64,000 bases of DNA, taken from positions 372,001 through 436,000 of the forward strand of contig NZ_CP155075.1 of assembly GCF_039621805.1 (NCBI RefSeq), in the 5' to 3' direction. Shown here piece after piece: positions 52,807-61,265 of this stretch. How positions within the stretch are numbered: position 1 is the stretch's first letter; each line of letters opens with the position of its first letter. The position numbers and the translations under genes were made by a program. Below the pieces are notes generated by a model. It saw only the letters and a program-made list of their open reading frames with translations. It ran no database searches and was not told where the DNA came from. The stretch is from Paraburkholderia sp. PREW-6R. GTDB lineage: Bacteria > Pseudomonadota > Gammaproteobacteria > Burkholderiales > Burkholderiaceae.

Positions 52807-54144
52807 TCAAAGTGCTGCCGCAGTCCTCAACTTTGCCCGTATGCGTTTCTCCGCTTCCATGACAAACTTCAATCGAACGATCAGGATAGCGGCTGCAATG
52901 AGTGTCAGGCTCACGAATGCCAACCCAGGATAGATGGAGCCGGTCGAATCCTTCAGCGCTCCGAATGCGACAGGACCAACGAAGCCACCAAGGTTGGCAA
53001 TCGAGTTGATGGCAGCCAGCCCGACGGCCGCCGACGAACTTGTCAGGAACAGCGATGGCATCGCCCAGAAGGGGCCATACGGAGCATAGATTGCAGCGGT
53101 GATGAGGGTCAGCAGCGCAATCGAGACCCACAGATTGCCAGCCGAGAGCGCCATCAGAACAAGCGCGACGCCGGCAACCATCAGCGGTAAGGCCACATGC
53201 CATCTGCGCTCGCCGGTTCTGTCCGAGCGACGCGCCCACCACACCATCGCGACGGTCGCGACGGCGTACGGCAGGCCGTTCACAAGGCCTACGGCCGTGC
53301 TGCTGAGCTCGTGGCCTAGTCCTTTCACGATCTGCGGTGAATAGAACGCGAGAACATACACGGCGACGGACTTGGCATAGTAGACAAATGCAAGCAGCCA
53401 GATGCGCACACCACTCAAGCTGTTCCAGAACGAAACGCTGCCGTGTTGCCCGACCTTGGCTGCGGCTTCGGCTTGCAGTACGTCCACCAGCCAGGTCTTT
53501 TCATCCGCACTCAACCACCTGGCGTCACGGGGTCCGTCAACCAGAATGCGCAGCGAGAGAAAACCCAGAAGCACTGCGGGTACGCCTTCGAGAATGAATA
53601 CCCAACGCCAGGAAGCGAGACCGCTCCAGTGAACATGGTCGAGAATGAGCCCGGAAAGCGGACCCGCGATCAGGGTGGCAATCGGCAACGACACCATGAA
53701 AAGCGCCACCACCCGCGCGCGCTGCCGCTCGGGAAACCAGTAGGTCAAGTACAGGAGAACGCAAGGGAAGAATCCCGCCTCTGCGATGCCCAGAATCGTC
53801 CGAACGATGGCCAGCTGAAAGTAGCTATGCACGAGACCTGTACAGGCGGCGACGGCGCCCCAGGTGAACAGGATGCGCGCAATCCACTTGCGGGCGCCGT
53901 ACCGGTGCATCAGTAAGTTGCTCGGGACTTCGAACAGAAAGTAACCGACGGTGAAAAGGCCCGCAGCGATGCCGAATTGTGTGGACGTGATGCCAAGCTC
54001 GGCATTCATCCTGAGTGCGGCAAAACCAATATTGGAGCGGTCGATGAATGCAACGATGTACAGCACGACCAGAAACGGCAGAATTCGCCATTGAATTTTC
54101 CGGATTGTCGCGTCGTGCCTGTCGATTTGAATTGCCGCGGTCAT
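52807..54144 (-). CDS. MFS transporter, ACS family
   Basis: 445 residues, twelve membrane helices. Family motifs are FIDRSNIGFAALRMNAELGI in helix 1-2, TVGYFLFEVPSNLLMHRYGA and GIAEAGFFPCVLLYLTYWFP, as in carriers of tartrate, 4-hydroxyphenylacetate or sugar acids. GGAG precedes the ATG at 54144. A perfect 9-base inverted repeat (54166-54191) lies just upstream in what would be its leader or operator. It is on the same strand as the MHS transporter gene 150 bases away but probably has its own signals. It is convergent with the porin. Confidence 0.88.
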   Translation of the reverse strand: MTAAIQIDRHDATIRKIQWRILPFLVVLYIVAFIDRSNIGFAALRMNAELGITSTQFGIAAGLFTVGYFLFEVPSNLLMHRYGARKWIARILFTWGAVAACTGLVHSYFQLAIVRTILGIAEAGFFPCVLLYLTYWFPERQRARVVALFMVSLPIATLIAGPLSGLILDHVHWSGLASWRWVFILEGVPAVLLGFLSLRILVDGPRDARWLSADEKTWLVDVLQAEAAAKVGQHGSVSFWNSLSGVRIWLLAFVYYAKSVAVYVLAFYSPQIVKGLGHELSSTAVGLVNGLPYAVATVAMVWWARRSDRTGERRWHVALPLMVAGVALVLMALSAGNLWVSIALLTLITAAIYAPYGPFWAMPSLFLTSSSAAVGLAAINSIANLGGFVGPVAFGALKDSTGSIYPGLAFVSLTLIAAAILIVRLKFVMEAEKRIRAKLRTAAAL

Positions 54145-54157
54145 GCGAGGTCTCCAT

Positions 54158-54191
54158 CCGGTACCGGCGCCATCAACTACCGGATGGCGCC
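54158..54191. promoter_or_regulatory. Palindromes upstream of the ACS transporter (GGCGCCATC-N8-GATGGCGCC)
   Basis: A perfect 9-base inverted repeat with an 8-base centre (54166-54191) overlaps a second palindrome, CCGGTACCGG (54158-54167). Together they lie 14-47 bases before the start codon at 54144. They may form an operator or an RNA hairpin in the leader. No U-tract follows, so a terminator is unlikely. Confidence 0.45.
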
Positions 54192-54294
54192 TGTACGTCA
54201 GATCTGATTGAATGGCTTTTCAGCGTTAGTTTGTTTGCCCGAAGACACGCTTAACGCGGCCGGTGCGTCGACTGTCGGGTGTCCGGGCAAAGCA

Positions 54295-55974
54295 TCATGT
54301 TTCGACGCGAACTGGTTCACCTGCGACCTGTTCGGAGAGTTTCGTGAATCGTGATTCGGGCAAAAAGAAGAAGCCGATTACCGCGACGGCGCCCGCAACT
54401 ATCGTCGGATACCAGAGCCCGAAGTAAATGTCGCCGGTTGCGGCAACCATGGCGAACGCCGTTGCCGGCATGAAGCCCCCGAACCAGCCGTTGCCGATAT
54501 TGTAGGGAAGCGAAGTCGCGGTGTAGCGGACCTGCGGAGGAAACAGTTCGACCAGCCACGCGGCGGCAGGGCTGTACACCATGGTCAGGTAGATGACCGG
54601 AATCATGATGAGCAGGATCAGCATCGGCTTGTTGACCGCGGCCGGGTCTGCACTTTTTGGGTATCCATGCCGTACCAGCGCGGCAGCCAGCGTTTCTGTG
54701 AATACCTTGACACGCTGCGTGGCCTGTGCCGGACCGAGGCCCTGAAGGCTGCCTAGCTCGACGGTTTCCGCGCCGACTGTCACCACCGCGGACGGACTGT
54801 TCGACTGGGACGCCGTATAGCTCACCGCATTTTTCGCGAGCGCTGCCTTTGCGACGTCACATGGTTTATTGAATGTGCTTGTGCCGACGGGATTGAACTG
54901 GAAGCTGCACTCGCTAAGATTTGTCTCCAGCTTTACTGGCGAGTTGGTCTGTGCGTATTCCAGCGCCGGATTCGCATAGTGCATGATTCCCTTGTATATA
55001 GGGAAGTAGGTCAGCGCTGCGATGGCGCAGCCGGCCAGGATGACCGGTTTGCGTCCAATACGGTCGGACAGCCAGCCGCACAGTAAATAGAAAGGAAGAC
55101 ATAGCACCAGCGCGATGGTCAGCACCTCGTTGGTCAGTTTTCCGTCGAGCTTTACCGCCTGAAGCAGAAAGAACTGAATATAGAATTGACCGGTGTACGC
55201 CACCACGCCGAGACCCGCTGTGCATCCAAACAGCGATGCAATCACGAGCTTCCGGTTTCTTGCGTTGCCGAACGTGTCGCGCAGTGGAGACTTCGACTGT
55301 TCGCCTTTTTCCTGCATCCGCTTGAACTCCGGACTCTCGTTCAGCTTCAAGCGAATCCACAGCGAGATGCCGAGCAGAACAACCGAGAACAGGAACGGAA
55401 GACGCCAACCCCATTCGCCGAACGAATCCTCACCCACGCCCGAACGCACGCCCAGAATGACGAAAAGAGACAGGAGCAATCCCAGCGTTCCCGTCGTCTG
55501 AATCCATGATGTGTGCAGCCCGCGCTTCTCACTGCTCGAGTGCTCCGCCACGTAGGTGACAGCGCCACCATACTCGCCCCCAACAGCGAGGCCTTGTAGC
55601 AGTCGAAGCAGGATAAGGAGAATCGGCGATGCTATCCCGAGCGTTGCGTACGAAGGTAGCAACCCGACAATGAAAGTCGGTAGGCCCATCAGAACGATCG
55701 TGACGAGAAAGGTTCGCTTTCTTCCAGCGATGTCGCCAATCACTCCGAACACAACCGAGCCGAACGGACGAACGATGAACCCCGCCGCGAATGCCAGCAG
55801 CGCAAAAATGAAAGCAGCAGTCGAGTTCACGCCAGAGAAGAACTGCTTCGCGATAATTGCGGAGAGCGAACCGTACAGGTAAAAGTCGTACCACTCGAAC
55901 ATCGTCCCGAGGGAGGAGGCGAGAATGACCTTCCTTCGTTCACTCGATGACGTCTGGGATTTTATTGCAAGCAT
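54295..55974 (-). CDS. MFS transporter, MHS family, with a large periplasmic insert
   Basis: 559 residues, about 110-120 more than an ordinary MHS member. The N-terminal half shows the usual motif SSLGTMFEWYDFYLYGSLSA, then RPFGSVVFGVIGDIAGRKRT and RLLQGLAVGGEYGGAVTYVA. Between about residues 330 and 445 lies a hydrophilic segment with two cysteines (Cys356, Cys372) and no membrane helix, predicted to be outside the inner membrane, followed by the last helices. MHS carriers import organic acids such as shikimate, alpha-ketoglutarate or dicarboxylates with protons. It follows the RraA-type aldolase gene by 109 bases and probably imports the substrate of that pathway. Confidence 0.88.
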   Translation of the reverse strand: MLAIKSQTSSSERRKVILASSLGTMFEWYDFYLYGSLSAIIAKQFFSGVNSTAAFIFALLAFAAGFIVRPFGSVVFGVIGDIAGRKRTFLVTIVLMGLPTFIVGLLPSYATLGIASPILLILLRLLQGLAVGGEYGGAVTYVAEHSSSEKRGLHTSWIQTTGTLGLLLSLFVILGVRSGVGEDSFGEWGWRLPFLFSVVLLGISLWIRLKLNESPEFKRMQEKGEQSKSPLRDTFGNARNRKLVIASLFGCTAGLGVVAYTGQFYIQFFLLQAVKLDGKLTNEVLTIALVLCLPFYLLCGWLSDRIGRKPVILAGCAIAALTYFPIYKGIMHYANPALEYAQTNSPVKLETNLSECSFQFNPVGTSTFNKPCDVAKAALAKNAVSYTASQSNSPSAVVTVGAETVELGSLQGLGPAQATQRVKVFTETLAAALVRHGYPKSADPAAVNKPMLILLIMIPVIYLTMVYSPAAAWLVELFPPQVRYTATSLPYNIGNGWFGGFMPATAFAMVAATGDIYFGLWYPTIVAGAVAVIGFFFLPESRFTKLSEQVAGEPVRVET

Positions 55975-56083
55975 TTCAGTCTCCTGCTATCTCGTTCCGG
56001 TGCCGCAGCCCGTGACTTCGACGGGCTCCGGCGGGGTCGTTTCACTGACGACTATGTGGGGGCGTGCGTCGGAAGAGCGGCTT

Positions 56084-56725
56084 TCAGACCATCCCTAGCT
56101 TTTCGAGCTTGTCTGCGAGGCCAAGCAGTTCGACCATGCTCTTGCCGGAAGCGATGCCTTCGCGGATTCCGTTTTCCTTGTCTTCGCGAGCGCGGCTCAA
56201 TCGAATGACGTCTTCAACTTCGTCCTGCGCTACCACGACTAGCCCGTCGCGGTCGCCGACGATGATGTCGCCTGGATTCACAACCACGCCGCCGATGCTG
56301 ACGGGGACATTGACCCTTGCCGGCTGGTTCTTGTTGGTGCCTTTGATGGAAAGCCCGCGCGAGAAGGTCGGAAAGCCCATCTCGATGATGGTGTTTGCGT
56401 CACGAACAGAGCCGTCGATGACCAGTCCGACAATGCCGAGTTTCTGCGCAGCGAGAGTCAGCAGGTCACCCCACGGACCGGCCTCGACGAAGCCTTTGGC
56501 ATCGACCACAAGCACATCACCCGGTTTTGCCTTGGTCAGCGAATAGTGAATGCCCAGGTTGTCGCTGGGTCGAATGTCCACGGTGAGCGCGCGGCCTGCG
56601 AGTCGCACGGATGGGTCAATGGGGCGCAGCGCGCCGTCGATTGCGCCTTTCTGGCCTTGCGCTTCGTGAATCGTTGCGGTACCGAGCCGCTTGAGAGCTT
56701 CAATCTGTTCACTCGTAACGGACAT
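56084..56725 (-). CDS. RraA-family aldolase/regulator-like protein (HMG/CHA aldolase type)
   Basis: 213 residues from the ATG at 56725. An upstream TTG exists but GGAG fits the ATG. The fold is that of RraA, which in catabolic members is 4-hydroxy-4-methyl-2-oxoglutarate or 4-carboxy-4-hydroxy-2-oxoadipate aldolase, splitting the latter to pyruvate and oxaloacetate. The catalytic Arg-Asp is seen in VIDGSVRDANTI, and the metal-site region GGVVVNPGDIIVGDRDGLVV is conserved. With a pyrone-lactonase-like hydrolase near it, the aldolase role is much likelier than RNase E inhibition. Neighbours on the same strand are a dehydrogenase and two transporters. Confidence 0.86.
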   Translation of the reverse strand: MSVTSEQIEALKRLGTATIHEAQGQKGAIDGALRPIDPSVRLAGRALTVDIRPSDNLGIHYSLTKAKPGDVLVVDAKGFVEAGPWGDLLTLAAQKLGIVGLVIDGSVRDANTIIEMGFPTFSRGLSIKGTNKNQPARVNVPVSIGGVVVNPGDIIVGDRDGLVVVAQDEVEDVIRLSRAREDKENGIREGIASGKSMVELLGLADKLEKLGMV

Positions 56726-56804
56726 GCCTTTCTCCAGGAACAATGGGGTGAGGGAGGGCCTGGCAGCCGGACTGCCAGAGATATTCGAGGCGTTTGGGTT
56801 GCGC

Positions 56805-57683
56805 TTAAGCTGCGGCTTTTACCAGGTCCGCCGAGAGCCAGGTCAGCGCATCTGCCAGTGCGGGCTTTTCTGTGGGAAGCGGACAAACATCCAGCTTGTC
56901 CGCGGTACGGGCGAAGCGATGCTGCACGCCGTCAAGGACGTCCGAGACGATGCCAATAGCCGCCAGTTGGCGCTCCGCCTCTTCGACCTCATGTAACCGG
57001 CGCCGGGCGTGAATGACGTGGGTGGTCACCAGCATCTCGAGAAATTGGGGCAAAGACGCCTTGTCGACGTCTTGCAGTACTTCGTAGAGTTCGCCGCGTA
57101 GTCCCTGCTGCTCTGCCGCCATCAGGACCTCAACTGCGAGAGCCTCCATGCCCTTGGTGAAAACGCTGCGGAGAATCTTCAACGACATTGCGTCTCCCGC
57201 GTGGCTGTCCGGCAGGACCCGCGGCGCCGCACCAGACGCTTCGGCCAGAATGGCGGCAAACGCAGCCGCTCCATTGCCGGAGCAAAGCAACGGCGTACGC
57301 GCGCCGAGCAGCGCAATGGCGCCCATGATGGCCACATCTGCATACGCCATTTCTCGTGCATCCGCCCGCTTCGCGCCTTGACGCTTCATATCCGGAGATG
57401 CCGTCGTGAAATCAGCAAACGACGCGCCTTTCTTCATGTACCTGAAGCAGTTCTCAGCGACCTCCAGCGATGTCGTGCCGACAACGCATGAGAAAACCCA
57501 ATCGGCGTCGCCTAGCCACGGACCCACTGTCTCGTGAATGGGCAGGTCAAGTTCACCGGCGAGCCTCGCAGCCGATTCCGAGACGCGCTGCTCGCATAGC
57601 AGCAGGTGGGTCCCCGATACGCCTGTCAGAGCGTTCGCGTAGCACCGCCCAACCTCACCTAACCCCACAATCGCGATATTCAT
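56805..57683 (-). CDS. NAD(P)-binding dehydrogenase (6-phosphogluconate/3-hydroxyisobutyrate type, DUF1932)
   Basis: About 292 residues. Two adjacent ATGs exist at 57689 and 57683. AAGGAG spacing favours the second. The Rossmann motif IAIVGLGEVGRCYANAL is at the N-terminus, with DFTTASPDMKRQGAKRA and YADVAIMGAIALLG in the middle. The second half looks like the DUF1932 C-terminal domain (MSLKILRSVFTKGMEALAVE), which in place of the catalytic Lys region carries a Lys of its own. Such enzymes oxidise hydroxy acids. It is the first gene of the unit that also contains the RraA-type aldolase and the MHS transporter, and it is divergent from a GntR regulator. Confidence 0.82.
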   Translation of the reverse strand: MNIAIVGLGEVGRCYANALTGVSGTHLLLCEQRVSESAARLAGELDLPIHETVGPWLGDADWVFSCVVGTTSLEVAENCFRYMKKGASFADFTTASPDMKRQGAKRADAREMAYADVAIMGAIALLGARTPLLCSGNGAAAFAAILAEASGAAPRVLPDSHAGDAMSLKILRSVFTKGMEALAVEVLMAAEQQGLRGELYEVLQDVDKASLPQFLEMLVTTHVIHARRRLHEVEEAERQLAAIGIVSDVLDGVQHRFARTADKLDVCPLPTEKPALADALTWLSADLVKAAA

Positions 57684-57710
57684 CGACATCTCCTTGAACA
57701 GGGTTAACAG

Positions 57711-57721
57711 TACAAAGAAAA
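57711..57721. promoter_or_regulatory. Shared motif TACAAAGAAAA, copy 1
   Basis: An 11-base string 28 bases before the dehydrogenase start, followed by TACAAT. The same 11 bases occur at 58652-58662 before the hydrolase gene. Between them is a GntR/FCD regulator, for which TACAA-rich sites are common. It may be the operator of that regulator. This is inferred from repetition only. Confidence 0.45.
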
Positions 57722-57923
57722 TACAATCAGAACAAGGGCGGCCTGCTTGATTGCGGGAAAACCCCTAAATTAGGACGTTTTGCGCGGCGCGGTGAGTTGT
57801 CTCGGGACAATAGAAAAACAATGCTCGTGTAGAATGCTTTGACATGGAGACAGGGCGTCCAACGAAAGTCGTTCCCGCCGTCCATGCGTCGGCAAACAAA
57901 CTGCCATCAGCGAGCATCACGAA

Positions 57924-58613
57924 ATGAAGAAAGGAATGGAATTCGCCTATGACACGATGCGAAAGCGCATCCTGTCCGGCCAGTATGAGCCTGGCACACA
58001 GCTCAAAGAGGAACACCTGGCTGAAGAGCTCGGCATGAGTCGCACGCCGGTACGGGCGGCACTGAAGAAGCTTTCTGACGACAAGCTCGTGTCGGTCGAG
58101 GCCAATCGCGGGGTTTTCGTTGCAGGTTGGACCCGCTGGGACATCGAGGAAATGTTCAGCCTTCGCGCGCTGCTGGAGCCCCACGCCGCCAAGCTGGCGG
58201 CCGAGCACGCGACCGATAGCGACATCACCCGGCTAAACCAGATCAACGCCGAGATGGCCAATGCGATCAAAAGCCGTTCCGACGATGCTGTGTTACGCAT
58301 TCAGGCGGCCAACCGGGCGTTTCACATGCACCTGCTCGACTGCGCCAAGTCTCAACGCCTGAAGTCGATGCTCGTCACGCTCATCGACATGCCGGTCATC
58401 ACCCGTTCGTTTTTCCTTTATTCGGCACCCGACTTTGCGCGCAGCCTCCAGCAGCACGAGGACATTGCCTACGCTGTGCAAACTCATGACGGCCAGCTGG
58501 CCTGCAACCTGATGGAATCGCACATTCGCCTGTCGTATCGCCGGTTCATGAAAGAACGCATCGACTCCACCGTTGTGTCCGACACGGCTGCGAGAGACGC
58601 GGACGCCGCATAG
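57924..58613 (+). CDS. GntR-family regulator, FCD subfamily
   Basis: 229 residues. The N-terminal winged HTH (about 5-70) has AYDTMRKRILSGQYEPGTQL and LAEELGMSRTPVRAALKKLS. The C-terminal FCD helical domain (about 80-210) holds the metal/ligand residues in the pattern LRALLEPHAAKLAAEH, then ANRAFHMHLLDCAKS and HEDIAYAVQTHDGQLACNLM. FadR/FCD regulators typically respond to organic acids of the pathway they control. It is divergent from the dehydrogenase-aldolase-transporter unit and 69 bases before the hydrolase gene on its own strand. Confidence 0.9.
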   Translation: MKKGMEFAYDTMRKRILSGQYEPGTQLKEEHLAEELGMSRTPVRAALKKLSDDKLVSVEANRGVFVAGWTRWDIEEMFSLRALLEPHAAKLAAEHATDSDITRLNQINAEMANAIKSRSDDAVLRIQAANRAFHMHLLDCAKSQRLKSMLVTLIDMPVITRSFFLYSAPDFARSLQQHEDIAYAVQTHDGQLACNLMESHIRLSYRRFMKERIDSTVVSDTAARDADAA

Positions 58614-58651
58614 CGCGCGAGCCGGCCATTGGCCGCCGCTTAGACTCCAAA

Positions 58652-58662
58652 TACAAAGAAAA
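58652..58662. promoter_or_regulatory. Shared motif TACAAAGAAAA, copy 2
   Basis: Second copy of the 11-base string, 20 bases before the hydrolase ATG and in the same orientation as copy 1. Its place suggests control of the hydrolase by the same protein as the divergent unit. Confidence 0.45.
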
Positions 58663-58682
58663 AACATTTTTCGCGAGATCGC

Positions 58683-59525
58683 ATGACGCCATTTTCCACC
58701 GGCACGAGCCGCCCCGTTGCCTTACTGCCGGACCAGACGTGCGACTGCCACATGCACGTGTTCGACGACCAGTGTCCGCCGGTCGCTGGAGCCGTACTCA
58801 CGCCGCCGACTGCGACGATAGACGACTACCGGAAGCTGCAGGAGAGGCTGGGAACTACCCGCCATGTTCTTGTGCAGCCGTCGACGTACGGAACCGACAA
58901 CAGCCTTATGGCATCGGTGCTTTGCGAGAACCGCGCAACCACGCGCGGCATCGCTGTGGTCAATGACCGGGTCTCCGACCGCGAGCTCCATGCACTGAAT
59001 GACGATGGAGTCGTTGGAATCCGTTTCAATCAGGTTCAGGCAGGCGCCACATCGCTCACGATGCTTCGGTCGCTCGCGCATCGAATTGCGCATTTCGACT
59101 GGCATGTCCAGCTTCACCTGACCCCTCAGCAACTCATCGATCATTCGGATGTGCTGTCGAGCCTGAGTGTTCCTGTTGTACTCGACCATTACGCGCGGCT
59201 TCACCATGTTCCCCGCATTGCCAGTGCGGCGACGGATTGCCTGGCGAAGCTGATGGACTCGGGACGTGTATGGCTCAAACTGTCTGCGCCCTACCTGTCG
59301 AGTCAGGCCGAACACCCGCCGTATTCCGACCTGGCCAGAAGCCTCGCGTTTTTGACTCAAAGATTCCCTGAACGGCTCGTATGGGGCTCCGACTGGCCCC
59401 ACGCGACTGAAAAAGAAAAGCCGGACGACGCGGCAATGCTCGATTGGCTGGTTGAGCAACTGCCCACGTCCAGGCTGCGGCAGTCCGTGTTCGTGAGTAA
59501 TGCGACCTCTTTATACCGGTTTTGA
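58683..59525 (+). CDS. Amidohydrolase-family lactonase (2-pyrone-4,6-dicarboxylate hydrolase-like)
   Basis: 280-residue TIM-barrel hydrolase. The metal/substrate motif near the N-terminus is CDCHMHVFD (His23, His25), and the catalytic Asp237 is in WGSDWPHATEK, the pattern of the LigI/PDC lactonase group, which opens 2-pyrone-4,6-dicarboxylate to the precursor of 4-carboxy-4-hydroxy-2-oxoadipate. VVLDHYARLHH marks another barrel strand. The adjacent RraA-type aldolase could act two steps later, although no hydratase of the LigJ kind is seen. It is 69 bases after the GntR gene and has a copy of the TACAAAGAAAA motif in front. Confidence 0.85.
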   Translation: MTPFSTGTSRPVALLPDQTCDCHMHVFDDQCPPVAGAVLTPPTATIDDYRKLQERLGTTRHVLVQPSTYGTDNSLMASVLCENRATTRGIAVVNDRVSDRELHALNDDGVVGIRFNQVQAGATSLTMLRSLAHRIAHFDWHVQLHLTPQQLIDHSDVLSSLSVPVVLDHYARLHHVPRIASAATDCLAKLMDSGRVWLKLSAPYLSSQAEHPPYSDLARSLAFLTQRFPERLVWGSDWPHATEKEKPDDAAMLDWLVEQLPTSRLRQSVFVSNATSLYRF

Positions 59526-59637
59526 GCGAGATAACTCGGGCTACGTTATCCGTCATCACTGTGTTGCTTGCCACAGCAGCGCCCCGTCAGGCTGACTCGC
59601 CGGCTCAACCCGACTCGGCAGCGCAACTTTCGTGGCG

Positions 59638-59961
59638 TCAGATCATCATCTCCTGGGAGAATGCCAACGCGAAAGCGTTCAACGCTTCGATCAATGCAGC
59701 ATCGCCCTGCTGCGCGGCGACGCGAAGTTTCGTTACGTCGTCGGCGAGCACGTGGATAAAGTCGTGAAGCGATTCATTGGTCATCGCAATACCCTCGTGC
59801 CGCTCAAAAAAAGCGGACGCCTTCTCTGCGAGCAGAACCAGGGCAGCCGCATCACCTCCCGCCCGGCTCGCGCCGTTGCGGCATTGCAGTGCGAACTGCC
59901 TGATATCGGCCAGACCCAAACCGCGTCGCGAAAGCGATGCTGCCGCCAGCTCGAGATTCAT
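59638..59961 (-). CDS. Small uncharacterised protein after the M20 amidohydrolase
   Basis: 107 residues, no family recognised. TGGAGAAC lies 6 bases before the ATG, which supports a real gene. The sequence is mostly helical in composition and rich in Ala and Leu, with no signal peptide or membrane segment: LAAASLSRRGLGLADIRQFA and FFERHEGIAMTNESLHDFIH are characteristic stretches. It is 39 bases after the end of the broken amidohydrolase gene on the same strand and is therefore the last gene of the ABC importer operon. A cytoplasmic accessory role is possible; nothing more can be said. Confidence 0.6.
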   Translation of the reverse strand: MNLELAAASLSRRGLGLADIRQFALQCRNGASRAGGDAAALVLLAEKASAFFERHEGIAMTNESLHDFIHVLADDVTKLRVAAQQGDAALIEALNAFALAFSQEMMI

Positions 59962-60000
59962 TGTGTTCTCCAGAAAGTAAATTGCCGCACATCGCGTGTG

Positions 60001-61256
60001 TCAGACAAAGGCGTCGATGCTTTCATATAGCAACTCGACGCCGTCGATAAAGTCGGCGAGGCGCATGGCCTCGTCGGGATTGTGCGAACCGTTCTGATTA
60101 CGCACGAAAATCATCGCGCTGCGAATGCCGGCTTCGGCGAACATGGCGGCGTCGTGGCCCGCGCCGCTCGGCAGAAGTGAAGCGGGCAGGTTCAACGAAC
60201 GCGCCTTCTGTTCCAGCAGCGCGATCCAGCCTGGGTCCATCGCGGCGGGCGCCGTCTGCAGCAGCGCGCCCGTGTCGAATCGCACACCGTGCGAGCCCGC
60301 GGTATCCGCAAGCGTGCGCTCGAACAGGTCGAGTACGCGTGTCATTACCTGCCGGTCGGCGCTGCGTGCTTCGAAGCTGAATCGACTTCGCCCGGAATGC
60401 GTGAGATGGCATGTTCCTCCGCGCGTGTACCGAACACGCCGCAGGTGATGACGAGGTCCGCGCCGGCAGCAAGTTCCGCTTTCCAGTATTCGTCGAGCAC
60501 GCCGACCACGTGGGCGGCTGCGAAGACGGCATCGTGCCGGCGCTCACGCGGCACCGCGCCCGAATGCCCCGGTTCGCCAATGCAGCGCACATTGCGGTAA
60601 CGCACATTGCCGCGGATCGACGGCACGATAGCGACGGACTGCCGCGCGTCGTCGAGCTGCGCGCCCTGCTCGATATGCAACTCGATGTAGCCTGCGACGT
60701 CGCTCGCGTCTAGCAGAACTTCGCCTGCCGCGATCGCATCCACGTCGGCGCCGACGTCTCGCATGCACGTTGCAAGCGTTGCGCCGTTCGAGCGGTGCCG
60801 TGCGTCGAGCAGCGCGGGCGGCAGGCGCCCGAAGAGGGCGCTCGACCCGATGTACGCCTTGCCGAACCATGCGCTTTCCTCGCCGCGCAGCGCAAGCACG
60901 CGCAGCGGATGCGCGCCGCGCCGCCCTTCGTCACGTTGCCTCATGAGGCACAGCAGGCCCGCGACGACGCCTGCAAGGCCGTCGAAATTGCCGCCTTCCG
61001 GCACCGAGTCCAGATGCGATCCGCACAGCAGCGGCTGGCCACGGGTGTCGTCGGGTAATGCGAACATCACGTTGCCCGCGCGATCCACCTGCGTCGCGAA
61101 GCCCTGAACGTGAGCAAATGCTGTCAGTGCGTCGATCGCAAGGCTTTCGCCTGCGCCGTATGAGTCGCGCGTCACGCCACGACGACCGGCCGTAGCCGTG
61201 CGCACGGTATCGAAGAGATGTTGCGCAATTCGGGCGTAGTGGTCGGATGCTTTCAT
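60001..61256 (-). pseudogene. M20-family amidohydrolase (N-carbamoyl-amino-acid/allantoate type), frameshifted
   Basis: Two frames together encode one enzyme of about 418 residues. The first part (61256 down to about 60385) has the dinuclear zinc motifs GSHLDSVPEGGNFDGLAG and LRGEESAWFG, and ITCGVFGTRAEEHAISRIPG. It should then read EVDFSFEARSADRQVMTRVL, but one base is missing near 60379-60383 (GATTC where GATTTC is expected). This sends the first frame into a stop after 15 unrelated residues. The second part continues in the other frame, with GAGHDAAMFAEAGIRSAMIF and NGSHNPDEAM. Relatives hydrolyse N-carbamoyl amino acids, ureido acids or allantoate. It follows the ABC importer genes. A sequencing error cannot be ruled out. 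Confidence 0.85.
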
Positions 61257-61265
61257 GGAAATGCC

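Noticed and set aside
52685..53242. 185-codon minus-strand frame at the end of the ACS transporter
   Set aside because: It is a shifted frame over the transporter's C-terminal half, which is intact in its own frame.
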